Assembly: GCF_012396235.1 (NCBI RefSeq)
Contig: NZ_JAAXPA010000030.1
Span: 44,450-108,449 of the forward strand
Origin: Rhodococcus opacus
Lineage (GTDB): Bacteria; Actinomycetota; Actinomycetes; Mycobacteriales; Mycobacteriaceae
DNA: 64,000 nt
Reading direction: 5' to 3'
Part shown: positions 28,479-36,743 of the stretch, piece by piece
How the letters are laid out: every line of letters begins with the position of its first letter
Position numbering within the stretch: the first letter of the stretch is position 1
Notes under the pieces: generated by a model
What the model saw: the letters and a program-made list of their open reading frames with translations, nothing else
Database searches by the model: none
Told to the model about the DNA's origin: nothing
Position numbers and translations under genes: made by a program

Positions 28479-29685
28479 CACCGAACCCGAGCGAGAGAAC
28501 GGCAAGGACAGCGCACCCGGTCATCGTGACGGCCACGGCGAGCGCGGTGTTCCCTAGGGCGCCGACGACCGGGGCCACCACGGCGGCCGTACCGAACTGC
28601 GCGAACCCGACGATTGCCGCCGCGGTCCCGGCCGCGTCGCCGTGCCGGGTCAATGCCAGAGCCGGCGCATTCGGCATGACGAATCCGGTGGCACACAGTA
28701 AGGCAAGCACCGGCACCGCGAAGCCGGCGAATCCCACAGTGCCATGAAGAGCCACGGCGACGAACATGACTCCGACGACGACGCTGACGGCGAGCGCGAC
28801 GATACAGATCCGGACGGGAGACCAGCGGTCCAGCAGCCGCACGTTGAGTTGGGCCGCCCCGATCAGGACGACGCCGCCGGCCGCGAACGCCATTCCGTAC
28901 ACGGTCGGATCCAGTTCGAACTCCCTCTGCATGACAAACGAGGATCCGGCGATATACGCCCACAGGACCGCACGGCCCAGTCCACACACGAGGGCGAGCG
29001 TCATGAAGCGGCCGTCGCGAACGAGCCGGGTGTAGGTCCGGAGTGCAGGGGCAAGTCCGCGTCGGCTCCGGTGCGAGGGCGGCAGCGTTTCGGGTAATGC
29101 GACGGCACCGATCAGCATCAACAGAGCCGCGAGCACCGCCAGCACGAGGAACACACCGTGCCACGACATGGTGGTCATGAGGATTCCGCCGATGCTCGGC
29201 ACCAGGATCGGGGCCACACCCATGACCAGCATCAGATGGGAGAACATGACAGCAGCGGCGCGGCCCGAGAAAAGGTCCCGGACAACGGCGGTCGCGATGA
29301 CCGCCGTCGCCGCGGCGCCCACCCCCTGAACAGTCCGGAACGCACCGAGCACCGTGATGGTCGGCGCGAAATAGCACGCCACGGACGCGACGACATGGAC
29401 TGCCGTGCCCAGCAGGAGTGGGCGACGCCGACCGTAGCGGTCGGAGACCGGGCCGATCACCAGCTGTCCGAGAGCGAGACCGATCAGCGTCCCGGTCAGT
29501 GTCAGTTGCACCGTCGACTCCGAGGTCTCGAAGTCGACGGCGATGGCTGGTAGTGCCGGTAGATACATGTCCACGGTGAACGGGCCCAGTGCGGTGAGCA
29601 CACCGAGGACGAGGACGAGCTGGATGCGTTTCGTCCCGACGGGTGGTGCGGGGATCAGCTCCGAGCAAGTGCTGCTCGTGGTCAC
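28441..29685 (-). CDS. MFS transporter, Bcr/CflA-type exporter
   Basis: A 414-residue 12-helix major-facilitator protein. It resembles the Bcr/CflA drug-efflux group: LGPFTVDMYLPALPAIA in helix 1 and the loop motif VIGPVSDRYGRRRPLL between helices 2 and 3. It may export a toxic intermediate or an unrelated drug; uptake of the substrate is possible but less typical of this group. The GTG start overlaps the stop of the hydrolase gene (GTGA), so the two are co-translated. This links the transporter to the catabolic operon. Confidence 0.85.
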   Translation of the reverse strand: MTTSSTCSELIPAPPVGTKRIQLVLVLGVLTALGPFTVDMYLPALPAIAVDFETSESTVQLTLTGTLIGLALGQLVIGPVSDRYGRRRPLLLGTAVHVVASVACYFAPTITVLGAFRTVQGVGAAATAVIATAVVRDLFSGRAAAVMFSHLMLVMGVAPILVPSIGGILMTTMSWHGVFLVLAVLAALLMLIGAVALPETLPPSHRSRRGLAPALRTYTRLVRDGRFMTLALVCGLGRAVLWAYIAGSSFVMQREFELDPTVYGMAFAAGGVVLIGAAQLNVRLLDRWSPVRICIVALAVSVVVGVMFVAVALHGTVGFAGFAVPVLALLCATGFVMPNAPALALTRHGDAAGTAAAIVGFAQFGTAAVVAPVVGALGNTALAVAVTMTGCAVLAVLSLGFGVRPNARRHGGHD

Positions 29686-30533
29686 GGGTGTCGCTGTTCG
29701 AGGAATCCCGTAACGAGCGAGTAGTAGTCGTGCGGACGTTCCTCCTGCAGGTGGTGGGACGCGCGGTCCATTATGTAGAGGTGGCCGTGCTTGATCATTC
29801 GGGCCAGCATCAGCGGATAGTCCGGCGTGAGGAAGGCGTCGTGCATTCCCCACGCGAACAGAACCGGCGCTTCGATCATCCCGAGTTCGGTCGTCAGATC
29901 CTGCCAGTCCCCACGCGGATTGTCCGACGCCGCGGCCAGCGCCATCTCGTCGGGATCGAGACTTTGCCGGTACCGCATCTCGAGCGTGTCGTCCGGCAGC
30001 TGGTCTCCGTCGAACCATTCGAGGCGAGTGATGAGTTGCCGCATCTTCTCGCGGGTGGGACCGTCGCCGCCGTAGTACACGTCCCGGGCGTTGCGGCCGC
30101 GCCGGCCGTCCTCCGGCAACGGGGCGAGCGGTCCGTAGAAGACCGGCATACTTCCGGTGATCACCAGAGCCCGCACCCGCTCCGGGTATTTCGCCGCGAG
30201 ATTCAGGGCGATCGTCCCGCCCCATGAATTGCAGACGAAGTCAGCTCGGGCGATGCCGAGCTCGTCGAGAAGGGCGACGATCTTGGCGGCGTGAAAATCC
30301 CACATCGGTCCGCTGATGGTGCACTTGTCCGACTTGCCGTATTGGAGGATGTCGACGAGCACGGCTCGACGATCGTCGGCGAAGAGTGGTGCGACGGGGC
30401 CGAAATCTGACCACGCCGTGCAGCCGGGGCCGCCGCCGTGCAGGAAGATCGTCGGAGACCCCTCGCCCATGTCGTGGTAATGGAATTTCACGCCCGCGGC
30501 CGTGGCGTACAGACTGTTCGGTGGATGTGCCAT
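29682..30533 (-). CDS. Alpha/beta hydrolase, meta-cleavage C-C hydrolase type
   Basis: A 283-residue alpha/beta-fold enzyme like MhpC/BphD/HsaD, which hydrolyse C-C bonds of ring-opened products. The oxyanion motif is FLHGGGPGCTAWSDF, the nucleophile elbow is CNSWGG (Ser), the acid is in FAWGMHDAFLTPD and the His in DRASHHLQEE. The first Gly of the usual GNSMGG elbow is Cys here. ATG 30533 (MAHPPNSLY) gives the family length. It is divergent from the MaoC-like pair across a gap holding palindrome C, and coupled to the MFS gene downstream. Confidence 0.88.
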   Translation of the reverse strand: MAHPPNSLYATAAGVKFHYHDMGEGSPTIFLHGGGPGCTAWSDFGPVAPLFADDRRAVLVDILQYGKSDKCTISGPMWDFHAAKIVALLDELGIARADFVCNSWGGTIALNLAAKYPERVRALVITGSMPVFYGPLAPLPEDGRRGRNARDVYYGGDGPTREKMRQLITRLEWFDGDQLPDDTLEMRYRQSLDPDEMALAAASDNPRGDWQDLTTELGMIEAPVLFAWGMHDAFLTPDYPLMLARMIKHGHLYIMDRASHHLQEERPHDYYSLVTGFLEQRHP

Positions 30534-30575
30534 GACCACACCTGACCCGATCTGCGGCGGTGGCGGAAGCATCTC

Positions 30576-30592
30576 GGTCCGCTGGACGGTCC
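30576..30592. promoter_or_regulatory. IclR-type operator, site C
   Basis: GGTCCGCTGGACGGTCC in the 101-bp gap between the divergent hydrolase and MaoC-like genes. The right arm has one mismatch, and CGGTCCGGGACCG at 30587-30599 overlaps it. It is placed to serve both directions. Confidence 0.5.
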
Positions 30593-30634
30593 GGGACCGT
30601 GGTGATGCCGCCACACCGGATCTAGCTTTCGCCC

Positions 30635-31120
30635 ATGCGAACTGGTCTGGATTCAGCCTTCGAACGCGCGTGCCGGATGATCGGTACCACCACACACCGC
30701 CGCCTCGGGGAAGTGCGTGCAGCAGAGTCCGTGGCGTTCGCGCGGGCGTCGGCGGAGCACGATCGTCGATTCCTCGACCCCGGCCGGGAAGACTTCCGGG
30801 TCCACCCGATGTACCTGCCCAGCCAGCTGCGAGGACCGGATGGCGCCGACACCGCTGAGTATCGCCCCGACGGCATGTTCGCCGATGAAGTGCCCGGCAC
30901 GGCCGGGCTGGACGTGCGCCTGTTGGCGGGAGGGCAGACCATCGAGTTTTGTTCGACTCCCCCGCTCGGTGTGCCCCTCGAGGTCACACGCACCGTGAAC
31001 GGTGTCGACTGGAAGGGCAGTGATGGCGGTGAGTTCCTTCTGATCACCGTGTCCAAGACCTACCGCGTCACGGGATCGGTCACGCTGGCAATTGTCACGG
31101 AACGGTTCATCGTCCGATGA
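30635..31120 (+). CDS. MaoC/HTD2-like hot-dog protein, N-terminal-type subunit
   Basis: A 161-residue protein resembling the N-terminal FAS1/HTD2-type dehydratase domain (MaoC_dehydrat_N). Features: the GTTTHRRLGEVRAAESVAFARA region and LLAGGQTIEFCSTPPLGVPLEV. Such subunits bind the acyl-CoA but lack the catalytic Asp/His and pair with a second hot-dog subunit. The next gene, whose ATG overlaps this stop, fits that partner. They may hydrate or dehydrate a CoA ester of the pathway. The exact substrate is unknown. Confidence 0.7.
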   Translation: MRTGLDSAFERACRMIGTTTHRRLGEVRAAESVAFARASAEHDRRFLDPGREDFRVHPMYLPSQLRGPDGADTAEYRPDGMFADEVPGTAGLDVRLLAGGQTIEFCSTPPLGVPLEVTRTVNGVDWKGSDGGEFLLITVSKTYRVTGSVTLAIVTERFIVR

Positions 31121-31536
31121 CGCCCAGTGGCGGATGGATGGTCGGCGATGCTATCGAACAGGTTGCGCTGCAGTGCGATCCGGTCAGGATTCTACGTTTC
31201 GGTGCAACCACCCACAATGCACACCGCATTCACTACGACACCGACTACGCCCGTGCCGAGGGCCTTCCCGACCCGGTGGTGATGGCTCAGCTGCAGGGGA
31301 CGCTGTTCTTCCGGGCCGCCGCCCGCCTGGCCGGCGAGCTCGGTGCGGTGACGTCCGTGACGTGGCGCAACCGAGCGCCCGCCCCCGTGGGGTGTGTCCT
31401 GACGGTCAGCGGAACCGTCACCCGGATCGAGGGTGACCGGATCGAGGTCACCCTCGTCGAACACGCCGACGACGGGGCATTGTGCGCGGAGGGCAGCGCG
31501 GTGATCACCACGACACCTCGATCGTCACGGCGGTGA
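31117..31536 (+). CDS. MaoC-like dehydratase, catalytic-type subunit
   Basis: A 139-residue hot-dog protein. The segment FGATTHNAHRIHYDTDYARA matches the hydratase-2/HTD2 catalytic motif, with Asp in HYDTDYA and His in NAHRIHY. It is followed by EGLPDPVVMAQLQGTLFFR. It starts 4 bases inside the end of the preceding subunit gene and should form a heterodimer with it. The presence of a CoA-ester hydratase agrees with the CoA ligase and transferase further right. Confidence 0.75.
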   Translation: MTPSGGWMVGDAIEQVALQCDPVRILRFGATTHNAHRIHYDTDYARAEGLPDPVVMAQLQGTLFFRAAARLAGELGAVTSVTWRNRAPAPVGCVLTVSGTVTRIEGDRIEVTLVEHADDGALCAEGSAVITTTPRSSRR

Positions 31537-31540
31537 ACCC

Positions 31541-31557
31541 GGTCTGCTGAGCGAACC
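31541..31557. promoter_or_regulatory. IclR-type operator, site D
   Basis: GGTCTGCTGAGCGAACC, 74 bases before the Rieske oxygenase start and just after the MaoC-like stop codon. The position fits a promoter for the oxygenase operon. Confidence 0.6.
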
Positions 31558-31631
31558 GGATTTGTTGAGGTGCACGGCGATCGATCGGAAGATCTCCTGC
31601 ATCACTTGATCTCATCTCGAGAGGACTTCAC

Positions 31632-32948
31632 ATGACTGGTGTCGAGGCGCCGGAGAACTCGCAGGTTCTCCCGGAGAGGCCGCGCGCGGCCGGTCGGCAG
31701 GACTGGACCGCCTGGCCTCGATACAACGAGGCAGGCAGCGGTTACCGCGGTTACTGGTACCCGGTGACGTGGGCGAACCATGTAACAGGTGAGCCGACGA
31801 GCCACACCATCTGCGGCGAGAAGCTCGCGCTCATTCGCGACGCAGGCAAGGTCTACGCACTGCATGACCGCTGCCCCCATCGTGGCGTCCCGCTATCGGA
31901 GGGCGATCAACAGTTCCCGGGGACCGTCAGCTGCCCCTATCACGGGTGGACGTTCCGGCTCACCGACGGCAAACTGGCCGCCGTCATCACCGACGGGCCG
32001 GATTCGAAGATCTGCGGCAAACTGTCCGTGCAGACCTACTCGGTGGAAGAACGCCTGGGCCTGGTCTGGGTGTACATCCCGATCGGCAACGAGCCCGTGC
32101 CGTCGATCGACGAGCAGTTGCCCCGTGAGCTCGTCGAGAACGAAGGCGTCGTCGGGGGCCGGATCCAACCGCGGGGCGGCAATTGGCGCTTCGCCTGCGA
32201 GAACGGATTCGACGAAGGACATGCGAAGTACCTGCACCGCACCGCGTTGTGGCGGTTGTTCAAGCCGATGCCGACGTGGAACATCACCAGCATCGTCCCC
32301 GAAGGCCGGTGGATCTACCGGGTCCAAGACGAGGTCTACTGGGAGGCCGAATTTCCTGGCGTCGGGAAGTGGACGAACAAGCGCTGGTGGAAGAAGAAGC
32401 CCGACGAGAGCCAGATCTCGCAGATCGGCAACGTCGGCGCCGGCGTGAAGGTGAATCCGGTGATCGCAGCCCAGAACTTCCCGGGCTTTGCCTCGTTGTC
32501 GATGCCGGGTGTGCTGCGGATCGCCTATCCCAACTTCATTCACTACGAGTTCTATGTGCCGGTCGACGAGGATCACCACCAGTACGTGGGACTCATGGTC
32601 AACTTCGAGACCGGGGTGAAGAGGCTCGGCTTCTACGCCAAATACCTCGGTGCCGTGCGGTGGCTGTTCCACGGCCAGTTTTCGGGCCAGGACGAGTGGA
32701 TGGTCCGCGTCACCGACGCTCCGCCGGAGAAGCTGTACCGACCCGACGTCTCGCTCACCACGTGGCGCAATCTCGCCGAAGAGGAATATGGGGAGAAGAT
32801 CGCGGCTGCAGTCGCTTTCGCGCCGGCAACACCCGATCGACCGGTTCGTGAGCGCCGTGCCTCCGCGGCGCGGAAGACTGCGCAGCCGGCGACATCCACC
32901 GAGTCGGCCAATGGGGCGAGCGCACCCACTGCGGCCGACGCCGACTAG
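31632..32948 (+). CDS. Rieske ring-hydroxylating oxygenase, alpha subunit
   Basis: A 438-residue terminal oxygenase. The Rieske [2Fe-2S] ligands are CPHRG (Cys81, His83) and CPYHG (Cys101, His104). The mononuclear iron site is ENGFDEGHAKYLH, with bridging Asp194, His197 and His202. The overall layout is closest in my judgement to the carbazole dioxygenase / 2-oxoquinoline monooxygenase branch, which has no beta subunit; none is encoded here. The last 40 residues are Ala/Thr/Ser-rich and probably disordered. Electrons would come from the ferredoxin and reductase at 39.7-41.0 kb. It is first in an operon with the 38-residue ORF, the M20-like protein and the LigB dioxygenase. The substrate is unknown. 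Confidence 0.9.
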   Translation: MTGVEAPENSQVLPERPRAAGRQDWTAWPRYNEAGSGYRGYWYPVTWANHVTGEPTSHTICGEKLALIRDAGKVYALHDRCPHRGVPLSEGDQQFPGTVSCPYHGWTFRLTDGKLAAVITDGPDSKICGKLSVQTYSVEERLGLVWVYIPIGNEPVPSIDEQLPRELVENEGVVGGRIQPRGGNWRFACENGFDEGHAKYLHRTALWRLFKPMPTWNITSIVPEGRWIYRVQDEVYWEAEFPGVGKWTNKRWWKKKPDESQISQIGNVGAGVKVNPVIAAQNFPGFASLSMPGVLRIAYPNFIHYEFYVPVDEDHHQYVGLMVNFETGVKRLGFYAKYLGAVRWLFHGQFSGQDEWMVRVTDAPPEKLYRPDVSLTTWRNLAEEEYGEKIAAAVAFAPATPDRPVRERRASAARKTAQPATSTESANGASAPTAADAD

Positions 32949-32960
32949 AGGAGAATTTCG

Positions 32961-33077
32961 ATGTTCAAGACTCTGACCGGCGTGACGTTCGGCGTCCTGC
33001 TCGCCACCGGCGTGCCGAGGGCATGGCGTTTCGTCGCCGCACGCAGCAACACCCAGGTTCACCGGATCAACTCGTGA
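32961..33077 (+). CDS. 38-residue membrane-like peptide
   Basis: A short gene not longer than 39 codons. GAGGAG lies 7 bases before its ATG, and its stop overlaps the GTG start of the next gene (GTGA). The product begins MFKTLTGVTFGVLLATGVP, which could span or touch the membrane, followed by a basic tail (RAWRFVAARSN). It lies 12 bases after the oxygenase. It may be a real small protein, or mainly a leader that couples translation of the M20-like gene, which lacks a strong ribosome binding site of its own. It is not recognised. Confidence 0.5.
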   Translation: MFKTLTGVTFGVLLATGVPRAWRFVAARSNTQVHRINS

Positions 33078-34417
33078 CGGCCGCAACCGCAACCCCGCTC
33101 GCGGGCCTCGACGAGCAGCGCCGTACCTGGACCGAACAGGCGTGGGCGACGGTCGATCGGGAGCGATTACGGGAGCTGATCATCGGCCTGGTGGACATCG
33201 CCAGCCCGACCGGCGACGAAGCGCCACTCGCACAACACATCACAGAGACGTTCACGGCCAGCGGCATCGAAGCGCACACGATGGATCTCGACGACCGCCA
33301 AGCCAACTCGTGGGCACGGCTGCGCGGTGACGGGTCGGGGCCGGACCTCATGCTGTACGCCCCGATCGACACCGTCACCAGCGGCAACAGCGAGGAAGAC
33401 GTGCCCTGGGCGGCGGAGACGCTCCGTCCCGACATGACGGCGCGAGCCGACAGCGAGGGCGACTACGTCATCGGCCTCGGCGCTTCGAATCCGAAGGGGC
33501 ATGCCGCCTGCGTCATGGCGGCGATCGAAGCAGTGCACGCTGCGGGCATACCACTCACCGGCGACCTTATCGCGGGTTTCGGAGCCGGCGGAATGCCGAC
33601 GAACCCTCGTCCGGGCGTGGGAAATCCGCGCCGGAACACCGGCCAGGGCGTGGGCTGTTCGTTCCTGCTCGAACAGGGAGTCTGGGCAGATTTCGCGCTC
33701 ATCGCCAAGCCCGGGTGGACGGTCTCATGGGAGGAGGTGGGCCTGGCCTGGTTCGAGGTCACCGTGCACGGCACCCACACTTACGTCGGATCCCGGCATC
33801 GGCTGCCGTACCGCAACCCCGTCGCACTGGCGGGCGAGGTGGCAGTACGCCTGGAGCGATGGTTCCCGCAGTACTCGCAGGCGCACCGGAGCGGGCTGGT
33901 GCTTCCCCAGGGCATGGTCGCGAACATCCGGGGCGGGTGCGAGCGGACCGCCTCGTTCACCCCGGCTCAGGTGCGGATGATGGTGGATCTGCGCCTGAGC
34001 CCACGGACCACACCGACCGCCGCCAAACGCGAACTGGTCGACGCTGTGCGGCGGATAGCCACCGAACTGGACGCCCGCATCGACGTGGAGCAGATCCTAT
34101 CGATCCCGGGCGAGTCGTCCGACGAGCGGATGTGGCTCTGCCGCAGTGCCGTAGCAGCCTGGGAGGCGGCCGAGGGCCAACCGCACCGCGCGGTGCACGA
34201 CGCCAGTGGCGCAACGGACGCGAACATCCTGCGCAGCCGGGGAATCCCGACCATACGGGTCGGCATGCCCAAGGTGGTGGACGCACCGTTCGAGGTGGAC
34301 TTCGCCATGGGGATGAACACCGTCGACCTGGCCGAGGCCGAAAAGCTTACCCGATACCTGATCCGTGTTGCCGTCGACACGGCGACCCGCACACTCGAGG
34401 AAGTAGGAACAGGCTGA
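33074..34417 (+). CDS. M20-fold amidohydrolase-like protein with altered metal site
   Basis: A 447-residue protein with the M20 peptidase/deacylase layout: a catalytic domain, an inserted dimerisation domain (about residues 225-335) and the C-terminal part (GATDANILRSRGIPTIRVGMP). The metal-binding positions are unusual. The usual HxD is LYAPIDTV (His replaced by Pro), the bridging Asp is Asn in GASNPKG, the Glu-Glu pair is missing in AGFGAGGMP, and the C-terminal His appears to be Asn. Only the Asp of TDAN is clear. M20 enzymes of aromatic catabolism, such as 5-nitroanthranilate aminohydrolase, are known, but this one may use another chemistry or be structural. The start is the coupled GTG 33074; a start at 33023 would overlap the 38-residue ORF. 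Confidence 0.75.
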   Translation: MTAATATPLAGLDEQRRTWTEQAWATVDRERLRELIIGLVDIASPTGDEAPLAQHITETFTASGIEAHTMDLDDRQANSWARLRGDGSGPDLMLYAPIDTVTSGNSEEDVPWAAETLRPDMTARADSEGDYVIGLGASNPKGHAACVMAAIEAVHAAGIPLTGDLIAGFGAGGMPTNPRPGVGNPRRNTGQGVGCSFLLEQGVWADFALIAKPGWTVSWEEVGLAWFEVTVHGTHTYVGSRHRLPYRNPVALAGEVAVRLERWFPQYSQAHRSGLVLPQGMVANIRGGCERTASFTPAQVRMMVDLRLSPRTTPTAAKRELVDAVRRIATELDARIDVEQILSIPGESSDERMWLCRSAVAAWEAAEGQPHRAVHDASGATDANILRSRGIPTIRVGMPKVVDAPFEVDFAMGMNTVDLAEAEKLTRYLIRVAVDTATRTLEEVGTG

Positions 34418-35370
34418 TGGCCGAGATCGTCTTGGGGGTGGGTGCGTCGCACAGCACCCTCATGAACACCCATTGGGAGGAAACAACACACAAAGCCGAG
34501 GCGGAACGCTTCCGGGAGGCGCTGGTCACTGCGCGGGAGCGGATCGCCGCGGCGCGGCCCGACGTGGTGATCCTGCTTGGGTCGAATCACTTCAGAGGAT
34601 TCTGGCTCGATCTCGTTCCGCCCTTCACGCTCAGCGTGGGCGAGTGCATCGCGAGCGGCGAGTCGGGTACCCCGAAGGGCCCGCAGCGTGTCGACGCGCA
34701 CCTGGCCGGCCACCTCGCCGCGCAGGTGGTGGAGAGCGGACGGTTCGATCTCGCATTCTCCGCCCGCCTGCAGATCGACCACGGGCAGTCGCATGCCATC
34801 CAGTACCTGCTGGCGGACCTCGACGTGCCCATCGTGCCTCTGGTCGTCAACGTCTTCGCACCACCGCTGCCGACCTTCGGGCGCTGTGAGGCGCTCGCAC
34901 ACGCGCTCCGCGCGGCGCTCGACTCGTATCCGGAGGACAAGCGGGTGGTCGTGATCGCGTCCGGTGGTCTGTCGCACCGGCTGCCATGGCCGGACTGGCG
35001 TGATCCGCACGGTGAGGACGACGACTTCATGGTGCAGGCCTGGCTCGACGGTCGCGAGAACTGGTCGGACTACGACGTGCGCCGGCGGGAGATCATCCGC
35101 GCAGCCGAGGCGGCCATCTCACCGGAGTTCGACGACCGGATCCTCGATCTTTTCGAGACCGGCAAGGCGGCCGAACTCGCGGAGTTCTCGACCGACGAGG
35201 TCGACACCGAGGCAGGTAACGGTGCGCAAGAACTCCGCACCTGGCTCATGATGGCCGCGATGGTGAACTACGTTCCCGCGGAACGCCTTGCCTACGAACC
35301 CATGCCGGAATGGCTCACGGGGATGGGCGTCGTCGTCCTCGATCCCACCACTCGGCCGCTCGCGCCGTGA
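34417..35370 (+). CDS. Class III (LigB-type) extradiol ring-cleavage dioxygenase
   Basis: A 317-residue protein of the LigB superfamily, which opens catechol-like rings next to the hydroxyls using non-haem Fe(II). Features: GVGASHSTLMNTHWEE (His12 as metal ligand region), PDVVILLGSNHFRGF, QIDHGQSHAIQYLL and VVVIASGGLSHRLP. It resembles the MhpB-like single-chain members. The ATG overlaps the M20-like stop by one base (TGATG). With the hydrolases, hydratase, aldolase and dehydrogenase it completes a meta-cleavage route. The ring substrate would be the product of the Rieske oxygenase. Confidence 0.88.
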   Translation: MAEIVLGVGASHSTLMNTHWEETTHKAEAERFREALVTARERIAAARPDVVILLGSNHFRGFWLDLVPPFTLSVGECIASGESGTPKGPQRVDAHLAGHLAAQVVESGRFDLAFSARLQIDHGQSHAIQYLLADLDVPIVPLVVNVFAPPLPTFGRCEALAHALRAALDSYPEDKRVVVIASGGLSHRLPWPDWRDPHGEDDDFMVQAWLDGRENWSDYDVRRREIIRAAEAAISPEFDDRILDLFETGKAAELAEFSTDEVDTEAGNGAQELRTWLMMAAMVNYVPAERLAYEPMPEWLTGMGVVVLDPTTRPLAP

Positions 35371-35406
35371 CTCGTCAACCCTTCACACCCGACAAAGGAC
35401 ACACAC

Positions 35407-36279
35407 ATGACAATCTGGAACGAACTCGCCGGACTCGACTTCGCGGTCAAGACGGTGGACGCCGCCGGAGTTCCCACCCGGTCGCTACAGGCCGGCGCGG
35501 GCGAGGAGGCAGTGATCTTCCTCCACGGCACCAGCGGTCACCTGGAAGCCTTCGCGCGTAACATCGCCGCACATGCTCCGTACTACGAGTGCCACGCGAT
35601 CGACATGCTGGGCCACGGCTACACGGGCAAACCGGATTACCCGTACGAAATTCCGCGCTATGTAGAGCATCTCGTGAACTACCTCGACGCGGTCGGGCTG
35701 GACAAGGTCCACCTCGTCGGAGAATCGCTGGGCGGCTGGGTTGCCGCGTACCTCGCAAGTGAGCAGCCCGAGCGAGTGCTGTCGCTACAACTGCTCGCCG
35801 CCGGAGGCACCGTCGCAAACCCCGACGTGATGCAGCGCATTCGCACTTCGACCACCAAGGCCGTCCAGAGCAACGACATCGAACTCACCCGTGCCCGGCT
35901 GCACCTGCTGATGCACGACCCGGTCAACGCCACCGAGGAACTGGTGGAGGCCCGGCACCGGATCTACCACCAGCCCGATTTCGTCGCCAACATTCACAAC
36001 CTGCTGTCGCTGCAGGACATGGACACGCGTCAGCGAAACCTGCTCCGGCCCGATCGGCTCGCACGCATCCAGGCACCGACACTGGTCGTATGGGGCCACG
36101 AGAACCCCTTCGGGGACGTGCCGGAGGCCGAGAAGATGGCCGCGGACATCGCCGGTGCTCAGCTGCAGCTGTATCCGGAATGCGGCCACTGGCCCCAGCA
36201 CGAACAGGCGGCACTGTACAACCCGCTGAGTCTGGAGTTCCTGGCGAAGGCGTCCGAGCGCGTGAAGAGCGTCGTCTGA
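35407..36279 (+). CDS. Alpha/beta hydrolase, semialdehyde hydrolase-like
   Basis: A 290-residue alpha/beta hydrolase following the dioxygenase by 36 bases, as expected for a ring-fission product hydrolase. The oxyanion motif is IFLHGTSGHLEAF, the nucleophile is GESLGG (Ser), and the His is in PECGHWPQHEQ. The acid position reads VVWGHENPFGD, with Asn where Asp is usual, so the acid may be elsewhere or the enzyme tuned differently. It is a second candidate beside 29682-30533, so the cluster may process two ring-fission products. It is last in the oxygenase operon and followed by a terminator. Confidence 0.85.
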   Translation: MTIWNELAGLDFAVKTVDAAGVPTRSLQAGAGEEAVIFLHGTSGHLEAFARNIAAHAPYYECHAIDMLGHGYTGKPDYPYEIPRYVEHLVNYLDAVGLDKVHLVGESLGGWVAAYLASEQPERVLSLQLLAAGGTVANPDVMQRIRTSTTKAVQSNDIELTRARLHLLMHDPVNATEELVEARHRIYHQPDFVANIHNLLSLQDMDTRQRNLLRPDRLARIQAPTLVVWGHENPFGDVPEAEKMAADIAGAQLQLYPECGHWPQHEQAALYNPLSLEFLAKASERVKSVV

Positions 36280-36303
36280 CCGGAGCCGACAACACGAAAC
36301 CGT

Positions 36304-36337
36304 GAAGCCGGCCGCGTCCTCGAGCGCGGCCGGCTTC
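36304..36337 (+). terminator. Stem-loop after the oxygenase operon
   Basis: A 13-bp perfect stem (GAAGCCGGCCGCG with its complement) and an 8-base loop, 25 bases after the hydrolase stop. There is no strong T-run. Confidence 0.6.
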
Positions 36338-36743
36338 GTGCATCGAAAGTCGTTCAGCGCCTTCGGCGCCCTGCAGCTGCCGCTGCGGCCAAGGCCTCCA
36401 CGCCCGTGCTGGGGCGTGCGGATTCCTCGATGTCGTGGGGGTGCATTCTGAGGCCCGGGACGAACTCGAACTCGATGTTCGGGATGAATCGACGGGATGG
36501 TCTGACTGACTTTGCCACGTAGTTCAGTCCCCGCCCGGCGACCGCACTCGCCGGAAACGCCGATGTATTTCTTGCGCGTTTCGAACAAGCTGCACCTACC
36601 GGCCACGATGTTCCGCGCGGGTAATTTCCGCGGCCCGGTCCGCACGGTGGACCCGGTTGATTCACGCCCCATCGAGGTGGCATTAGGTTTCTTCACCACA
36701 GCCCCATAAATGAGGTCCAGATCACAATAGGAGGTGTACAAAC
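36338..36743. other. Intergenic region upstream of the ABC importer operon
   Basis: No gene is supported in this 406-bp gap. It holds operator-like site E and the leader of the binding-protein gene, with AGGAGGT a few bases before the ATG at 36744. An open minus-strand frame here has no recognisable features. Confidence 0.6.
36637..36653. promoter_or_regulatory. IclR-type operator, site E
   Basis: GGTCCGCACGGTGGACC: perfect 5-bp arms and the same 7-base spacing as the other sites, but without the CTGA core. It lies 90 bases before the ABC importer start. Confidence 0.5.

Noticed and set aside
31893..33092. A 399-codon minus-strand frame opposite the Rieske oxygenase
   Set aside because: Antisense shadow of a gene with intact iron-site ligands.
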